In this document: piece after piece, positions 24,475 to 35,135 of the stretch
Numbering within the stretch: the stretch's first letter is position 1
Layout of the letters: each line of letters opens with the position of its first letter
Source: Onthophagus taurus
Lineage: Eukaryota > Arthropoda > Insecta > Coleoptera > Scarabaeidae
NCBI RefSeq assembly: GCF_036711975.1
Contig: NC_091976.1
Coordinates: 25,730,001-25,794,000 of the forward strand
DNA length: 64,000 bases
Direction: 5' to 3'
Notes under the pieces: generated by a model
Told to the model about the DNA's origin: nothing
What the model saw: only the letters and a program-made list of their open reading frames with translations
The model's database searches: none
Program-made: the position numbers and the translations under genes

Positions 24475-25580
24475 TACAAGTGGTGGAGGCCGCTCCCGAT
24501 GACGAATCGTTCCGTTTCAAGATAACTTGGCCTAGGATTCCACCGTCGGCATCCCAAGAACGATTCAACAGAACCCCTGAATTGATGTACTCGTAAACGG
24601 GTCGCATTCGTCTTCCGACGAGATCCGGAGACGTCCCCCAACGTTAAAACGATGGATGACAGGTTGAAACAAGATGTTACTGCGAAAAGTGATGGTTCGG
24701 TGTTGATGGATAACGCTAAACGTTTAAGGGCGGTTTGCTTTAACTGTAAAGGGATGAGTGAAAATTATACTACATCAAAACGAATATAAATAACTTAAAT
24801 TAAATTATAAACGAATATAAATAAGTAAAATCAACGTTAATAATAAAAAAATCGATGTTTTAATCTGATGTATTATATATATTAAGAAAAAATAAGTAAC
24901 TTTTTTTAAATGGCTGTGTTTACTCAAAAATAAAGATACCAAAATAAATCCAAATTTTGTGTCATTACTCGTTAGGGTGATACAAACAAATTTAATAAGA
25001 AAATTTTAGCAATATTACGATCCACGTGTTTCGAATGAAACCCCAATTTCTTTCATAATTGAGTACCTAAGAAATCGCCAAGTTTTGCACTAACCCGATG
25101 GGTATTATTTCTTCAGTGATTGACGGTTTGTGTTCTTCCTCTTGATGAGGGTGTGTTACCCAAAAAATAACAGAAATGATTTAATGAAAAACTCGTGGCC
25201 AAATTTAAGCTTATAACTGAGTTAATTGACGAAAGAATTAATTTAATACGACGTTTATATCTATTCCTATAGTGGTGTAAAAGAGGCAAAAAATTGGGAC
25301 CAAACTGGAACCAAATTACGTAAATATGTTATTACTAGTAATAAATAGTATTATTTTTCCGGATCATGCTAATATTATTCATACACATAACTAAAGATGA
25401 CATCAGCATTAAGACTGATTGAAATGGACGAGCTGTGTTTGAGACAATCTGCAAAGAAATCGGTATTGCAAGTTCTGCTTTTTGTCGAGTATTGCATTCA
25501 TGCATCTCTTCATTCTTATCAATATTTTGCCGCATATGTGTAATACAATTTAGGACATGTAGTGTGTTATAATATATTGT
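24475..25580. other. Probable 3' UTR of the receptor and intergenic DNA
   Basis: 24475-24790 is less AT-rich than the flanks and has open frames, including one of about 65 codons ending with the TAA at about 24788, so it is likely transcribed 3' sequence. AATAAA-type signals occur near 24840 and 24930. Nothing is recognised from 24960 to 25580. Confidence 0.4.
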
Positions 25581-25584
25581 GTAT

Positions 25585-25642
25585 CAAGGGCAGAAAATAA
25601 GCATTAGCAGCCCGAGGCTATTAGATAAGGGCTGCTAATGCA
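25585..25642. repeat. Short perfect-stem hairpin
   Basis: AGCATTAGCAGCCC is followed after about 17 bases by GGGCTGCTAATGCAT, its reverse complement. The hairpin stands alone in AT-rich intergenic DNA. Confidence 0.7.
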
Positions 25643-25664
25643 TTTCTGTACGTGTGACACACAA

Positions 25665-26095
25665 CTGTTTTTCGCCTCCCATTAAACCAAACAAAATTGC
25701 AAAAATATAAAATAAAACTAATTTTATAAATCAATTAAGCAGTTTTGATTTCAACTGACGTTTAATGAAAAATTATGAGACGCGTCAAAAATGTCTGCAA
25801 ATGTCAATGAAGACTAACTAGATTGTGATGAATAACTATAAAGTAGGGACGTTCAGAGTTTAGAATCCCAAGGGCCGAAAATCTAACTTTCAGTTATTTT
25901 TTTAAGGCTGATATGATTTACTTTCAGGTATGGGAGGCGAAAAATTAATTATCGTACCCGACGTTATCATTGCAAGTATGCAACCAATATCACAGTGCAA
26001 TACGCATCGTACGTAAATCGCGTATTGCATTAAAAATACTGTGAAATTGGTTGCATACTTGCAATGATGACGTCGGGTACGATAAATAATTAACA
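25665..26095. repeat. Nested inverted repeats (foldback)
   Basis: Inner arms: ATCGTACCCGACGTTATCAT with GCAAGTATGCAACCAAT at about 25950-26000 is mirrored by GGTTGCATACTTGCAATGAT with GACGTCGGGTACGAT at about 26045-26085. Outer arms: TTTTTCGCCTCCCAT at 25665 is mirrored by ATGGGAGGCGAAAAA at 25929. No coding capacity. Confidence 0.7.
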
Positions 26096-26205
26096 CACTG
26101 TATACTGAATATAGGGTAAGTATATTTAAAATGTTGTTTACAACTTTGATTAGATTTAACGTTGCATAGCACCCTTAGTGCCTTGTTTTGAAGAAAGAAA
26201 AGAGA

Positions 26206-27049
26206 GAACTAGAAGCATTCGGGTTTAGCCGCACGTCTCTCAAGACGGCTAAACCCGAATGATTCTAGTTCTAGGTCTTGTGTTAATTCTAGTGATAGTG
26301 CTAGTGTAAAACTAGAACTAACACTAGACCTAGAACTAGAAATATTCGGGTTTACCAGCGCGTCTTCAGACTTTTCTAAGTTCTTGTCTGAGACGCCCGG
26401 CTAAACCTAAAACTTTTTAGTTCTAGGTCTAGTGTCAGTTCTAGTTAATCTATAAATACTTTTTTTTTGATTTAATCCACTTACCTTGCTTATAATTTCG
26501 TCCATTTACCCATTTTGAATTAAATACAACCTTTAAATCCAATTAATTATGTGTTTTTCATTAAAAAACTTAAATTCAACGCCAATTTTGACAAGCACCT
26601 GCAATATTTGGATCTTAATCACCATGGTAACCGAGTCAAGTTGGATAACCTTAAAATAATAAAATTTGATTTCGATTTTTTATCAATTCTAACCTAATTT
26701 TTATTAATTTTAAAACAATTCGAATTCTTTACGATTATCTCGCATTCCTAACAAATTCATTAATTGTAATTAATTTAAATCGATTCTAATTAAGACAAAT
26801 AAATTAAAAATATCTTTTTTTGATTTAATCCACTTACCTTGTTTATAACTCCCTAGATAAACCAATTTTGAGTTAAATACAGCCTTTTAAACCAATTAAA
26901 TAAGACCTTTTCCTTAAAAAAACTTAAATTCAATTTTGATCTTGACAAGCACCTGCAATATTTGGATCTTAATCACCATGGTAACCGAGTCAAGTTGGAT
27001 AACCTAACAATAATAAAATTATAACCGTTAATATTTCGTGTTATATTTT
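26206..27049. repeat. Composite repeat block, copy 1 (inverted copy at 40479-41385)
   Basis: It starts with two snapback hairpins (ATTCGGGTTTAGCCG and CGGCTAAACCCGAAT flanked by arrays of CTAGAACTAACACTAGACC), then a unit with TTTGATTTAATCCACTTACC and GCAATATTTGGATCTTAATC that is itself present twice (about 26460-26720 and 26815-27049). The same parts occur in reverse order and opposite strand at 40479-41385. The site that carries a MITE in the other copy is empty here, at about 26534. Confidence 0.75.
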
Positions 27050-27611
27050 AATAACACTGTATAAATAAAAGCATAGAAATGTGAATTCTTCCAATGACGT
27101 CACAGCAAGGCTTTTACGGGGGTAACGTTCATAACAACAGACTTCTTGGAGTTGGATAACCTTATATAGTGGACCTTGCTATGTATCAAGAGACAACAAA
27201 GATATGACAAAAATTTAGGCATTTTGGAACAAAAATCTAAAAAAAAATTCGGTCCTTAAGTGGTTATTACTCATTTTCTAAACGAATGTTTCATTTAGAT
27301 AAGGATTACCGTTTAAAACGTTTGCGATAAGATAAAAACCTGGAAATACACTCTCCAGGTTAAATTCCTACTTTTACATATTAGGAAATTGGATTTGTAG
27401 CACAGCGACCTCTCACGTTCCATAGCAAAATCACCCCACCACTCGCTCCATCCTTCTTTATCACATTATTACATCGATTTATCTCTCTTTGTTTTTACGT
27501 GCTCACAATGCGTCAAGCATTAGTCAGTTAACTAGTAAATTCGTGAATACACGAAGTGTTTTTATCACTTCGGCTCCAAATTTCGTTTTCCTTTAAAGAA
27601 AATTAGCGAAA
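27050..27611. promoter_or_regulatory. Septin upstream region and 5' UTR
   Basis: Between the repeat block and the septin ATG. The last 200 bases (27400-27611) are free of repeats and are the likely promoter and 5' UTR. I see no clear TATA box, as expected for a housekeeping gene. Confidence 0.4.
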
Positions 27612-29057
27612 ATGGCTGTTGGTGAAGTGGAAAAATCAGATTCGACGCCGGTAAGTTTGTTTTAACCTCGTTTAAGTGATAATTTTGATGGAATATTCCG
27701 ATTTAGCCCAGGGCGTTGTCACTGTTTGTTTATTGTTGTTTAATTATTTTTTCTTTTTTAGGTGGAAAACGATCCTCGCCAGTTAAAATTGTCGGGGCAT
27801 GTTGGTTTCGATAGTCTTCCAGATCAATTAGTCTCAAAAAGTGTTCAAAATGGGTTTAATTTTAACATCATGTGTATTGGTATATCTAATCTTAACTTTG
27901 TTATGAAAAAAATAATATTTTTTAATTATATTTTAGGTGAAACTGGTTTAGGGAAATCCACTTTAATGGATTCTTTGTTTAACACAAATTTTGAAGCATC
28001 TCCAAGTCCACATTCTTTACCAACGGTTAAACTAAAAGCTCACACTTATGAACTTCAAGAAAGTAATGTTAGATTAAAGCTAACCATTGTTGATACTGTT
28101 GGTTATGGGGATCAAATTAACAAAGAAGATAGCTTTAAAGCTATTGTGGATTATATTGATGCTCAATTTGAGAATTATTTACAAGAAGAGCTAAAAATAA
28201 AGCGCTCGTTATCAACTTATCATGATTCTCGCATTCATGCTTGCTTATATTTTATTTGCCCCACTGGGCATGGTTTAAAATCAATCGATTTGGTTTGTAT
28301 GAAAATGCTTGACCAAAAAGTTAACATAATTCCGATTATCGCCAAAGCTGATACGATCTCAAAGAATGAATTACAAAAATTTAAATCAAAAATTATTACT
28401 GAACTTCAAACCAATGGTGTTCAAATTTATGAGTTCCCTGTTGATGACGAATCCGTTTCAGAAATAAACACCGGGATGAACACTCACATCCCATTTGCTG
28501 TAGTTGGTAGCACTGATTTTGTGAGGGTGGGTAATAAAATGGCAAGAGCCAGACAATATCCTTGGGGTACAGTTCAAGTCGAAAACGAAAGTCACTGTGA
28601 TTTCGTAAAATTACGCGAAATGTTAATTCGCACTAACATGGAAGATATGCGCGAAAAAACCCATTGCACTCATTACGAATTATTTAGAAAAAGACGTTTG
28701 GAGCAAATGGGATTTAGTGATGTTGATGCAGACAATAAACCCATTAGCTTCCAGCAAACATTTGAAACAAAACGCTCGAATCATCTGCAAGAATTGCAAC
28801 AAAAAGAAGATGAGATGAGACAAATGTTTGTTGTACGCGTCAAAGAAAAAGAGGCGGAGTTAAAGGAAGCGGAAAAAGAACTTCACGCAAAATTCGATAA
28901 ATTAAAAAAGGATCACACGGAGGAAAAGAAAAAACTAGAAGATTCTAGGAAGAAAATGGAAGATGAAATTATTGAGTTTCAACGAAGGAAGCAACAATAT
29001 GCTCAAATGGGGTCTTCTCATCATACACTTACTTTAGGGAAAAGCAAGAAGAAATAA
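27612..29057 (+). CDS. Septin, SEPT6 group (Drosophila Sep2/Sep5 type), 425 aa
   Basis: A filament-forming GTP-binding protein of the cell cortex, active in cytokinesis and membrane compartment borders. Exons: 27612-27650, 27762-27879, 27937-29057. The second intron is only 57 nt, a multiple of three with no stop, and splits the Gly codon of the P-loop; it must be removed to give [14 protein letters not shown]. Motifs: G1 [10 protein letters not shown]3 DTVGYGD, G4 AKAD, the septin-unique element (GRxYPWG-like, here [13 protein letters not shown]), and a C-terminal coiled coil of about 100 residues rich in Glu and Lys, ending KSKKK. Length and the long coiled coil fit the SEPT6 group, whose human members (6, 8, 10, 11) bind but barely hydrolyse GTP. 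The protein begins [20 protein letters not shown], a typical insect start. Confidence 0.95.
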
Positions 29058-29406
29058 AAAAATTAATTCAAAATATGATACCAAAGTTGATTGGAAAATA
29101 TTGGATTTAAAGTGAAATCATTTTTTGGATATTTTCTTTTTTTATTTATTGTTGCATTTTAGATCTTCTATTTTTTAAGAGTTTCAATTCATTCGCAAAA
29201 TATTGCTATTAATATTAGTGTATTTCATAAACTTTATAAAAACGTACAATATTAGGAATATTATAAAAAAAAATGAATCTTGATAATAAAGTATAAGTGT
29301 AAAGCTATTATTTTATTTAATATCTATGTATTATATATTTTGAATTAAATTTTTATATCCTGATCCTACAATAACATAAAATCCTTGTAAAATTTTCCAA
29401 ATTTGA
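29058..29406 (+). other. Septin 3' UTR
   Basis: AT-rich sequence after the septin stop. AATAAA signals occur at about 29284 (GATAATAAAGTATAAG). The segment 29112-29213 has an inverted copy at 30849-30949. Confidence 0.6.
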
Positions 29407-29410
29407 TTAA

Positions 29411-30591
29411 CCCTTTGTGCCCCAAAAAGTCAAAAATTTGGAAACTTTGTGACAGAATTAAAACGCTATCAAAATACGCTCATTTCAGGAGGATAATGGT
29501 ACTTGAGAGTACCATCAGACATTAAAATAAATTAAACGAAAACTTTTATTGCCAATATAAAAATAATACATTTTTTATTACGTTAGAAAATAAGTAACAC
29601 TTGCTTTAGCTAAATCACATTATGATATTCAGAAAAACAGATTCTTTCATTACAACATAAATAAACATTGCATGCAGTACATTTTGAGTGAGGTCTACCT
29701 TTGGCAGAACAATTTTTACAACTTCTTTCTTTTGAACTTGCGCTACGATATTTTCGTGGATGCAGTAAATTTGAATATTTATTTATCAGACCTGTAGCTA
29801 CAGAACAACGAAAATCTGATAGAATATTGAGAAAAAACATATTGAGCAAAAACTAACATTTTCGCATCTCTTATCAATCTAAGTGTCAAAAAAGATGCTA
29901 ATTAAAAAATTCCTGGAAGCCGTGTTTATTGAAATTAAGAAATGAAACTTATTTTAAAATGAAGCTTAAAGTTTTCTGTTTAAATCGATGTATAATAATC
30001 GTTGGGTTGAATATTGAGTTAAAACTAACATTTTCGTATAACCTAAAAATGTCAAAAAAGATGCTAATTTAAAAATTTATGGATGGCGTATTTATTGAAA
30101 TGAAGAAATGAGACTTATTCTAAATTAAAGCTCAATGCTTTCTCTTTAAAATGATGTATAATAATGGTTATGTTGGATCATAAAAATGTGTAGAAAAAAA
30201 ATGTTGAAATTAAACTTACATTTTGGTATAACCTAAAAGTGTCAAAAAAGATGCTAATTTAAAAATTTCTGGAAGCTGTGTTTATTGAAATTAAGGAATG
30301 AAGTTTATTCTAAATTAAAGCTTAAAGCTTTCTCTTTAAAATGTTGCATAATAATTGTTGGGTTGGATTGGAAAAATATTGAGAAAAGAAATGTTGAAAT
30401 AAAACTTACATTTTTGTATAACCTAAAAGTGTCAAAAAAGATGCTAATTTGAAAATTTCTGGAAGCCGTGTTTATTAAAATTAAAGAATGAGACTTATTT
30501 TAAATTAAAGCTCAATGCTTTCTTTTTAAAATGATTTAAAATTACTGTTTAAAACTACCTGTACTTTAAAGTACCGTCGGGACACAAAGGG
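29411..30591 (-). mobile_element. piggyBac-type element, non-autonomous, with TTAA target sites
   Basis: The ends are CCCTTTGTGCCCC at 29411 and its near-complement GGGACACAAAGGG ending at 30591, each flanked by TTAA (29407-29410 and 30592-30595), the piggyBac target site. On the minus strand 29610-29849 encodes only the C-terminal cysteine-rich domain of a piggyBac transposase: CKNCSAKGRPHSKCTACNVY followed by CxxxxxCFSEYH. The catalytic core is absent. The rest (about 29840-30540) is four tandem units of about 180 bp with AAAAAAGATGCTAATT and TTCTGGAAGCCGTGTTTATT. This element lies just downstream of the septin gene. Confidence 0.85.
29836..30540. repeat. Four tandem ~180-bp units inside the piggyBac-type element
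   Basis: GTGTCAAAAAAGATGCTAAT recurs at about 29882, 30052, 30239 and 30429, each followed by TGGAAGC or TGGATGGC, GTGTTTATTRAAATT and CTTTCTCTTTAAAATG or close variants. The units differ by a few percent. Confidence 0.8.
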
Positions 30592-30764
30592 TTAAATGAT
30601 TCAAATTATCAACCTTTTATATAAACGATTGAATTTGATATAATTTTTAGGAGCTTTTGAGAAACTCTACTCTATTTTTTAATTCAGAGGAGTATTTTCA
30701 AAGTGATGCGGCAAAAAGGGGTTGCTTTCTTTGAAAAATTGGTGAGGTTTAAACAAAAATTGCA

Positions 30765-31015
30765 CTAGGAACTAGAAACACTCGGATTTAGCCACACGTC
30801 TCTAAAGACGGCTAAACCCGAATGATTAATAGATAATTATTGATATTGTTAATAGCAATATTTTGCGAATGAATTGAAACTTTTAAAAAATAGAAGATCT
30901 AAAATGCAACAATAAATAAAAAAAGAAAAGATTCAAAAAATAATTTCACCGAATGTTTCTAGGTCTAGTATTAGTTCTAGTTTTACACTAGCACTATTAC
31001 TATGTAGAACTAACA
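30765..31015. repeat. Snapback CTAG-rich repeat carrying an inverted septin 3' UTR piece
   Basis: The left part has CTCGGATTTAGCCACACGTC and its hairpin partner GACGGCTAAACCCGAATG. The right part has TCTAGGTCTAGTATTAGTTC. Between them, 30849-30949 is a reverse-complement copy of septin 3' UTR 29112-29213, with about five differences in 100 bases by eye. The repeat family is the one at 26206, 41245 and 41875. Confidence 0.75.
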
Positions 31016-31955
31016 CTACTAAAAGACTACCAATAAAACTGAAAAGTCCAGTAACAATGCGTAGAACTATTGTAGTTGTAACATATTTTATGATACCATC
31101 CCATGTATTCCATAAAGCTTCTCCAACATCAACTGATAGCTGAATATTTTCTACCCCCATAAAAGAATAGATGAGATATATTCTGATCCTGTGGGATATC
31201 CCTGAATAATCTCGCACCTGAAACATATACATACATCCATGTCCAAAGATGAAGACTCATGAAGTTTTTGTGATTAAAGGTTCTTTTTTTTTGATAATAA
31301 TCTTTATTGAATGCATAAATACAAAGAACTTAAGATTAAAATATGTATACTGCTTTGATTATAACAAAAATGTTGCTCAAGGTGAATAGACGCAGATGGA
31401 AAGCGATAATGTGAAAGTGTAACAAAGATAGATATATTATATGTCAGTACGCTTCTATATCTATCTCACTTCTATCAGTACACCCATTATATGGCAGTAC
31501 GCTTCTATGTCTATCTCGGTTCGATCACCTTGCGCAAGCTATCTCTCTCGTTGGCTCAATCCATATTAAATATAATCAAAGGTATACTGCCAGTGGCAAA
31601 ATAAGTGTCCGATTTCACGAAACCTACCAACGTTGCGAAATATAAGTTACAATTTTGTGTTCCATCAAGTGATACGTCAAAATTGACATTTGCATGTTGT
31701 CAAAAAATGTTAACGCATTATTATTAAAAAAATCTTACTATTTGTAAAAGTACCAATGTGGCAACGTAATGAAATCGTTTTAATGCTAGCTTTGTAATGC
31801 TAGTAATGCATTACACATGAACATTTTACTTACCATTCATTAAAGGTTTTAGGCTATAAAGGCATGAAGTTAGACACACTTTTAAACCATAAAAATACTG
31901 TTTTATTGAATGTGTTACACTTTAAACTTTCCTATTCTCTCTCTTCAATGACTCT
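31016..31955. other. Intergenic, nothing firmly recognised
   Basis: A local duplication is visible at about 31440-31525 (CAGTACGCTTCTATATCTATCTC and CAGTACGCTTCTATGTCTATCTC). A minus-strand open frame of 99 codons (30933-31232) has hydrophobic stretches but no family resemblance that I can support. Confidence 0.4.
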
Positions 31956-32480
31956 TTAGACAGTTAACGGTCCCTGGCCTCCCTCAATCTCTGGATCTTA
32001 ATGTACTCTAAAAACATTAGCTTCTTGTAACTTTATGTTATTGAATAGTAAGCTGTTTTCGCCACCAGTATTCTTCTGCCCTTGTCTCCTGGCTACCCTT
32101 GTGACTCCATCTATCAAATGCTTTAGAATAATCAAGCAAGCAAAATAGTGCAACACCGGTAAGATGCTGATCGGTCAGCATAGGAATCACCTTTGACTTT
32201 TTCCAAACATTTCAGAAATTGACAGTTTAATAAGTAGGAATTGACAATACCTTTTATTTGAGGAATTACATGTGGGTAACAATAATTCATCATTTTAATG
32301 TTTAAGCCACCTGAAGCATTGCTTCTTATTTCTTTTGTAATAACATTCTTCATACAAAAATCATACAAATCAATCTCAATGGGTGATTTGATTCGCTTCA
32401 GCTAGATGCTTAGGAATGCTGCCAGCTACACGAGTTATAACTCCACATTTTTTCAACCCAACCCAAGGATTTGTTTGGGA
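31956..32480 (-). mobile_element. LINE reverse-transcriptase remnant
   Basis: Minus-strand 32132-32368 encodes SNASGGLNIKMMNYCYPHVI followed by PQIKGIVNSYL and FLKCLEKVKG, the RT N-terminal pattern (SxGxDxIxxxxxK, then xxxxxLxxGxFPxxxKxAKV). Immediately downstream on the minus strand is LLDYSKAFD, RT block A with its catalytic Asp. The copy is a short, frameshifted internal piece. Confidence 0.65.
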
Positions 32481-32839
32481 TTGTATACTTAATTATAATA
32501 TTGCCATGATTTGTCTGCTTTTAGTACCTACTCTAAATGTTTTATAAACATTATCACAAGTTTTCTGCAAGTCTTTTAGCTATTAATAGTTGTTCATTCC
32601 TTCAAGTGGGATATGACACCCATGCTAGCTATAAAGGCGAGACACTTTTCCGGGAAGTCTACGAACACGAGAATGACAACTGTATTTCTGGGAGAAATAC
32701 CTAAATTTGCACTAGGAAAAGGATTGAATTGGGATGAAATAATGATTCTCAAACCTTTATTATATAGGTTAGTTGCAAAACAATAATTTTATTCCTATCA
32801 TTTGTACATAACAATAATTTATTTATTTTATTAATAAAA
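32481..32839. other. Intergenic, nothing recognised
   Basis: Between the LINE piece and the stop codon of the CNBD2-like gene. It probably includes that gene's 3' UTR. Confidence 0.4.
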
Positions 32840-34709
32840 TTATTCAAAATCAATGTCTTCATTTATCCGAATCGAATAAGGAACATTATAAATAGCGGTT
32901 ACGGGAGGTTTTCCAAATAATTCTTTAACCATATTATGTCGGTATTTTAACCATTTTCTTTGTGTAATAAATTCTTTAAACACTTTCTCCGTGGATGGAA
33001 TTTGCGTTTCAAGATACAATTTAATCCTGGTCCATAAATTTCCTATATTATGTTGTAATAACCAATACCTTGGAACTAATAAGCATTCAACGTGATCAGT
33101 CATCGCAACAACTCGTCTTCGGCGAAAATTTTCACCAATTCCAAAACAAGCGGTTTCAGTAAAGATACAAACCTTTTAAAAATTTATGAAAAAAAAAAAA
33201 CTAATTATGGGTGGAATTAATTTTTTTACCTGCATAAAATGTGTTTCGACGTCTTTAGGAAGATGAAAGGATGGTTCAGGTTCCGTTATTTCTTCAACAA
33301 CCACTTTACTTATTTTCTTCTTTTTCTTCATTTCAGGAACCGCCGAATCAATCGATCTCACTGACTCTTTCTTGCTCATTTCACTCGCTTTTTTGATATT
33401 CTCGCCAATTTTAAACGATTTTATTGATTTCACAGCTAAGCTGCTCATAGTAGATTTACTTTTCCTGGTATCATCAGGATGCATTTGTCTTATAACTGAA
33501 CTTTTGTGTCTATACAAAAATTAGATGTTAAATTTTATTTTTTATAAAACATTTTTTTGGTTACTCATGTAATGAAGTGGTCGAAGTCTTTTTCTCATCC
33601 AAAATCGTTTTCCTCATCATCGCCAATGGACTTTCTTTTTTCTCAATCACTTCCGGCTCTTTAAACATTTCGTAACGTTTCTTTCCGGCGGAATCATAAA
33701 CGGTTCTGATCAACAAATGTTCGACCAAGCGACATTTTCCTTTTAAAACGAAGTACGCCGAAGTACTTACACCTTCATTATCGCCCAAAATTGTTTGATC
33801 TCTTACGTACGGTTTTATTTTCGAATAAATACAACATTCCCTAACCGCGACTTCATCCCAATCTTGAAAATAAGTAAACTGCATCATTGCGTTTTGTATT
33901 TCATCCCATTGTTTTTTCACTGAATCTTTTAATACGATATCGAAATCGGGTTTTTTTAAAACGAGGAATTCACATGGTGCTGAAATCATTTTTTAATTCG
34001 ATTTTATTAAGGTTTGGTCGATAAATTTTATATTTAGATTTTTTATTTGCGTACCAACTGTAGTTATTGTGGCTGTTCTTGGGATATCATGCAAAAGAGA
34101 AACTTCTCCAAACATACTTCCCGCAATCATGGATCCTATAACTGCTGTTACGTATTCTTTTGTAACGGGATCTGCTGTTGTAACAGAAACATCTACTTCA
34201 CCAGTTATTATAAAATATAAAGCGTGAGCATCGTGGTTTTGTTTAACAATAACTCTGTTTGGACCATAATACATAAAATAAGTCACAGAAGCTAATTGCA
34301 ACTTTACGTGCTAAAATTAAATAAGAATCACTAAAAAAGAATCTCAAAAACACTTTTCTCACTTCAGGATATTTTCGAAAACATTTTAACCCCCCAATAA
34401 TTTTATACAACAATAATTTTTCATCTTCCGTGCGATCTTCAGCTGGTTTACACAAAATCCCTTTTTGCTAGTACAAAAAAAACGTAATAAAAACATTTCA
34501 ATATTCCAAAACCACAAAATATTTACATCTAACGTTAATAATCCCTTCTTATCTTTCCTCTTTGTGAGTAATTGAACATTTCTTTGCACATTTCTACTTA
34601 ATTGTTGATCTTCAACATCACACAACCACTCCAGGTTATTAATTACCATATTTACCAAAGCTCGAAATCTTCTTCTGGCTCTTATTGCTTTCGTAACAAG
34701 ATCTTCCAT
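32840..34709 (-). CDS. CNBD2-like protein with cyclic-nucleotide-binding domains, 523 aa
   Basis: A soluble protein of the cyclic nucleotide-binding-domain-containing protein 2 type; in mammals CNBD2 is testis-enriched and linked to sperm cAMP signalling. Exons in transcript order: 34709-34527, 34467-34363, 34310-34055, 33979-33565, 33509-33230, 33172-32840. All introns are GT-AG (36-84 nt) and every phase agrees, which supports the model strongly. The N-terminus is basic (RARRRFRALVNMV). The first CNBD (about residues 90-185) has GPNRVIVKQ, YFIITGEVDV and the phosphate-binding cassette FGEVSLLHDIPRTAT with its conserved Arg. A second CNBD follows (SAYFVLKGKCRLVEH) but is split by about 110 polar, Lys/Ser-rich residues, and its cassette is degenerate (CFGIGENFRRRRVVAM). 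The function in insects is inferred from the family. Confidence 0.85.
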
Positions 34710-35135
34710 TTTGATATTGTTTATAAAATATTATTTATCGTTAAAAGAAAGTGATAAGTCAAAAAATACGAGAAAATGACGAAAATGATTAATGAAAGAT
34801 TCATTCATCAATCAAAAATGAATACTTTTTCTTACTATTTTTTTTGTACGATTACAATTTAAATAAATTATTTAAAAATTAAATAAAATTTTTTGAGTTT
34901 GTGAAAAATCGCGCGTAAATTCAAAATTATTTTATATTAAATTATATTTATATTTCTAATTTATCTACTTACAATATTTATTATATTACATTGTATTTAC
35001 TACTATTTAAATTAATTAAAAATATTAAATTAAAAATAAATTTAGTGATTTTAAGATTTAAAAGTTGGCTACACTGCTATTAATTTTGTTACAAAGTTCG
35101 TGACGTATCACGAGTCCTTCATTTTTCGTTCCAAA
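34710..35135. promoter_or_regulatory. Shared upstream region of the CNBD2-like gene and RpL27A
   Basis: A head-to-head spacer of about 425 bp, extremely AT-rich at 34850-35060. Just before the RpL27A ATG, 35100-35135 has CCTTCATTTTTCGTTCC, a pyrimidine-rich stretch that resembles the TOP-type start of ribosomal protein mRNAs. Confidence 0.45.

Noticed and set aside
24405-24596. 63-codon plus-strand open frame after the receptor exon
   Set aside because: It is open and less AT-rich but needs a phase-0 junction that the previous exon does not offer; kept only as a note on the uncertain C-terminus.
30933-31232. 99-codon minus-strand open frame with hydrophobic stretches
   Set aside because: It overlaps the CTAG-rich repeat, has no splice or family support, and looks like a chance frame.
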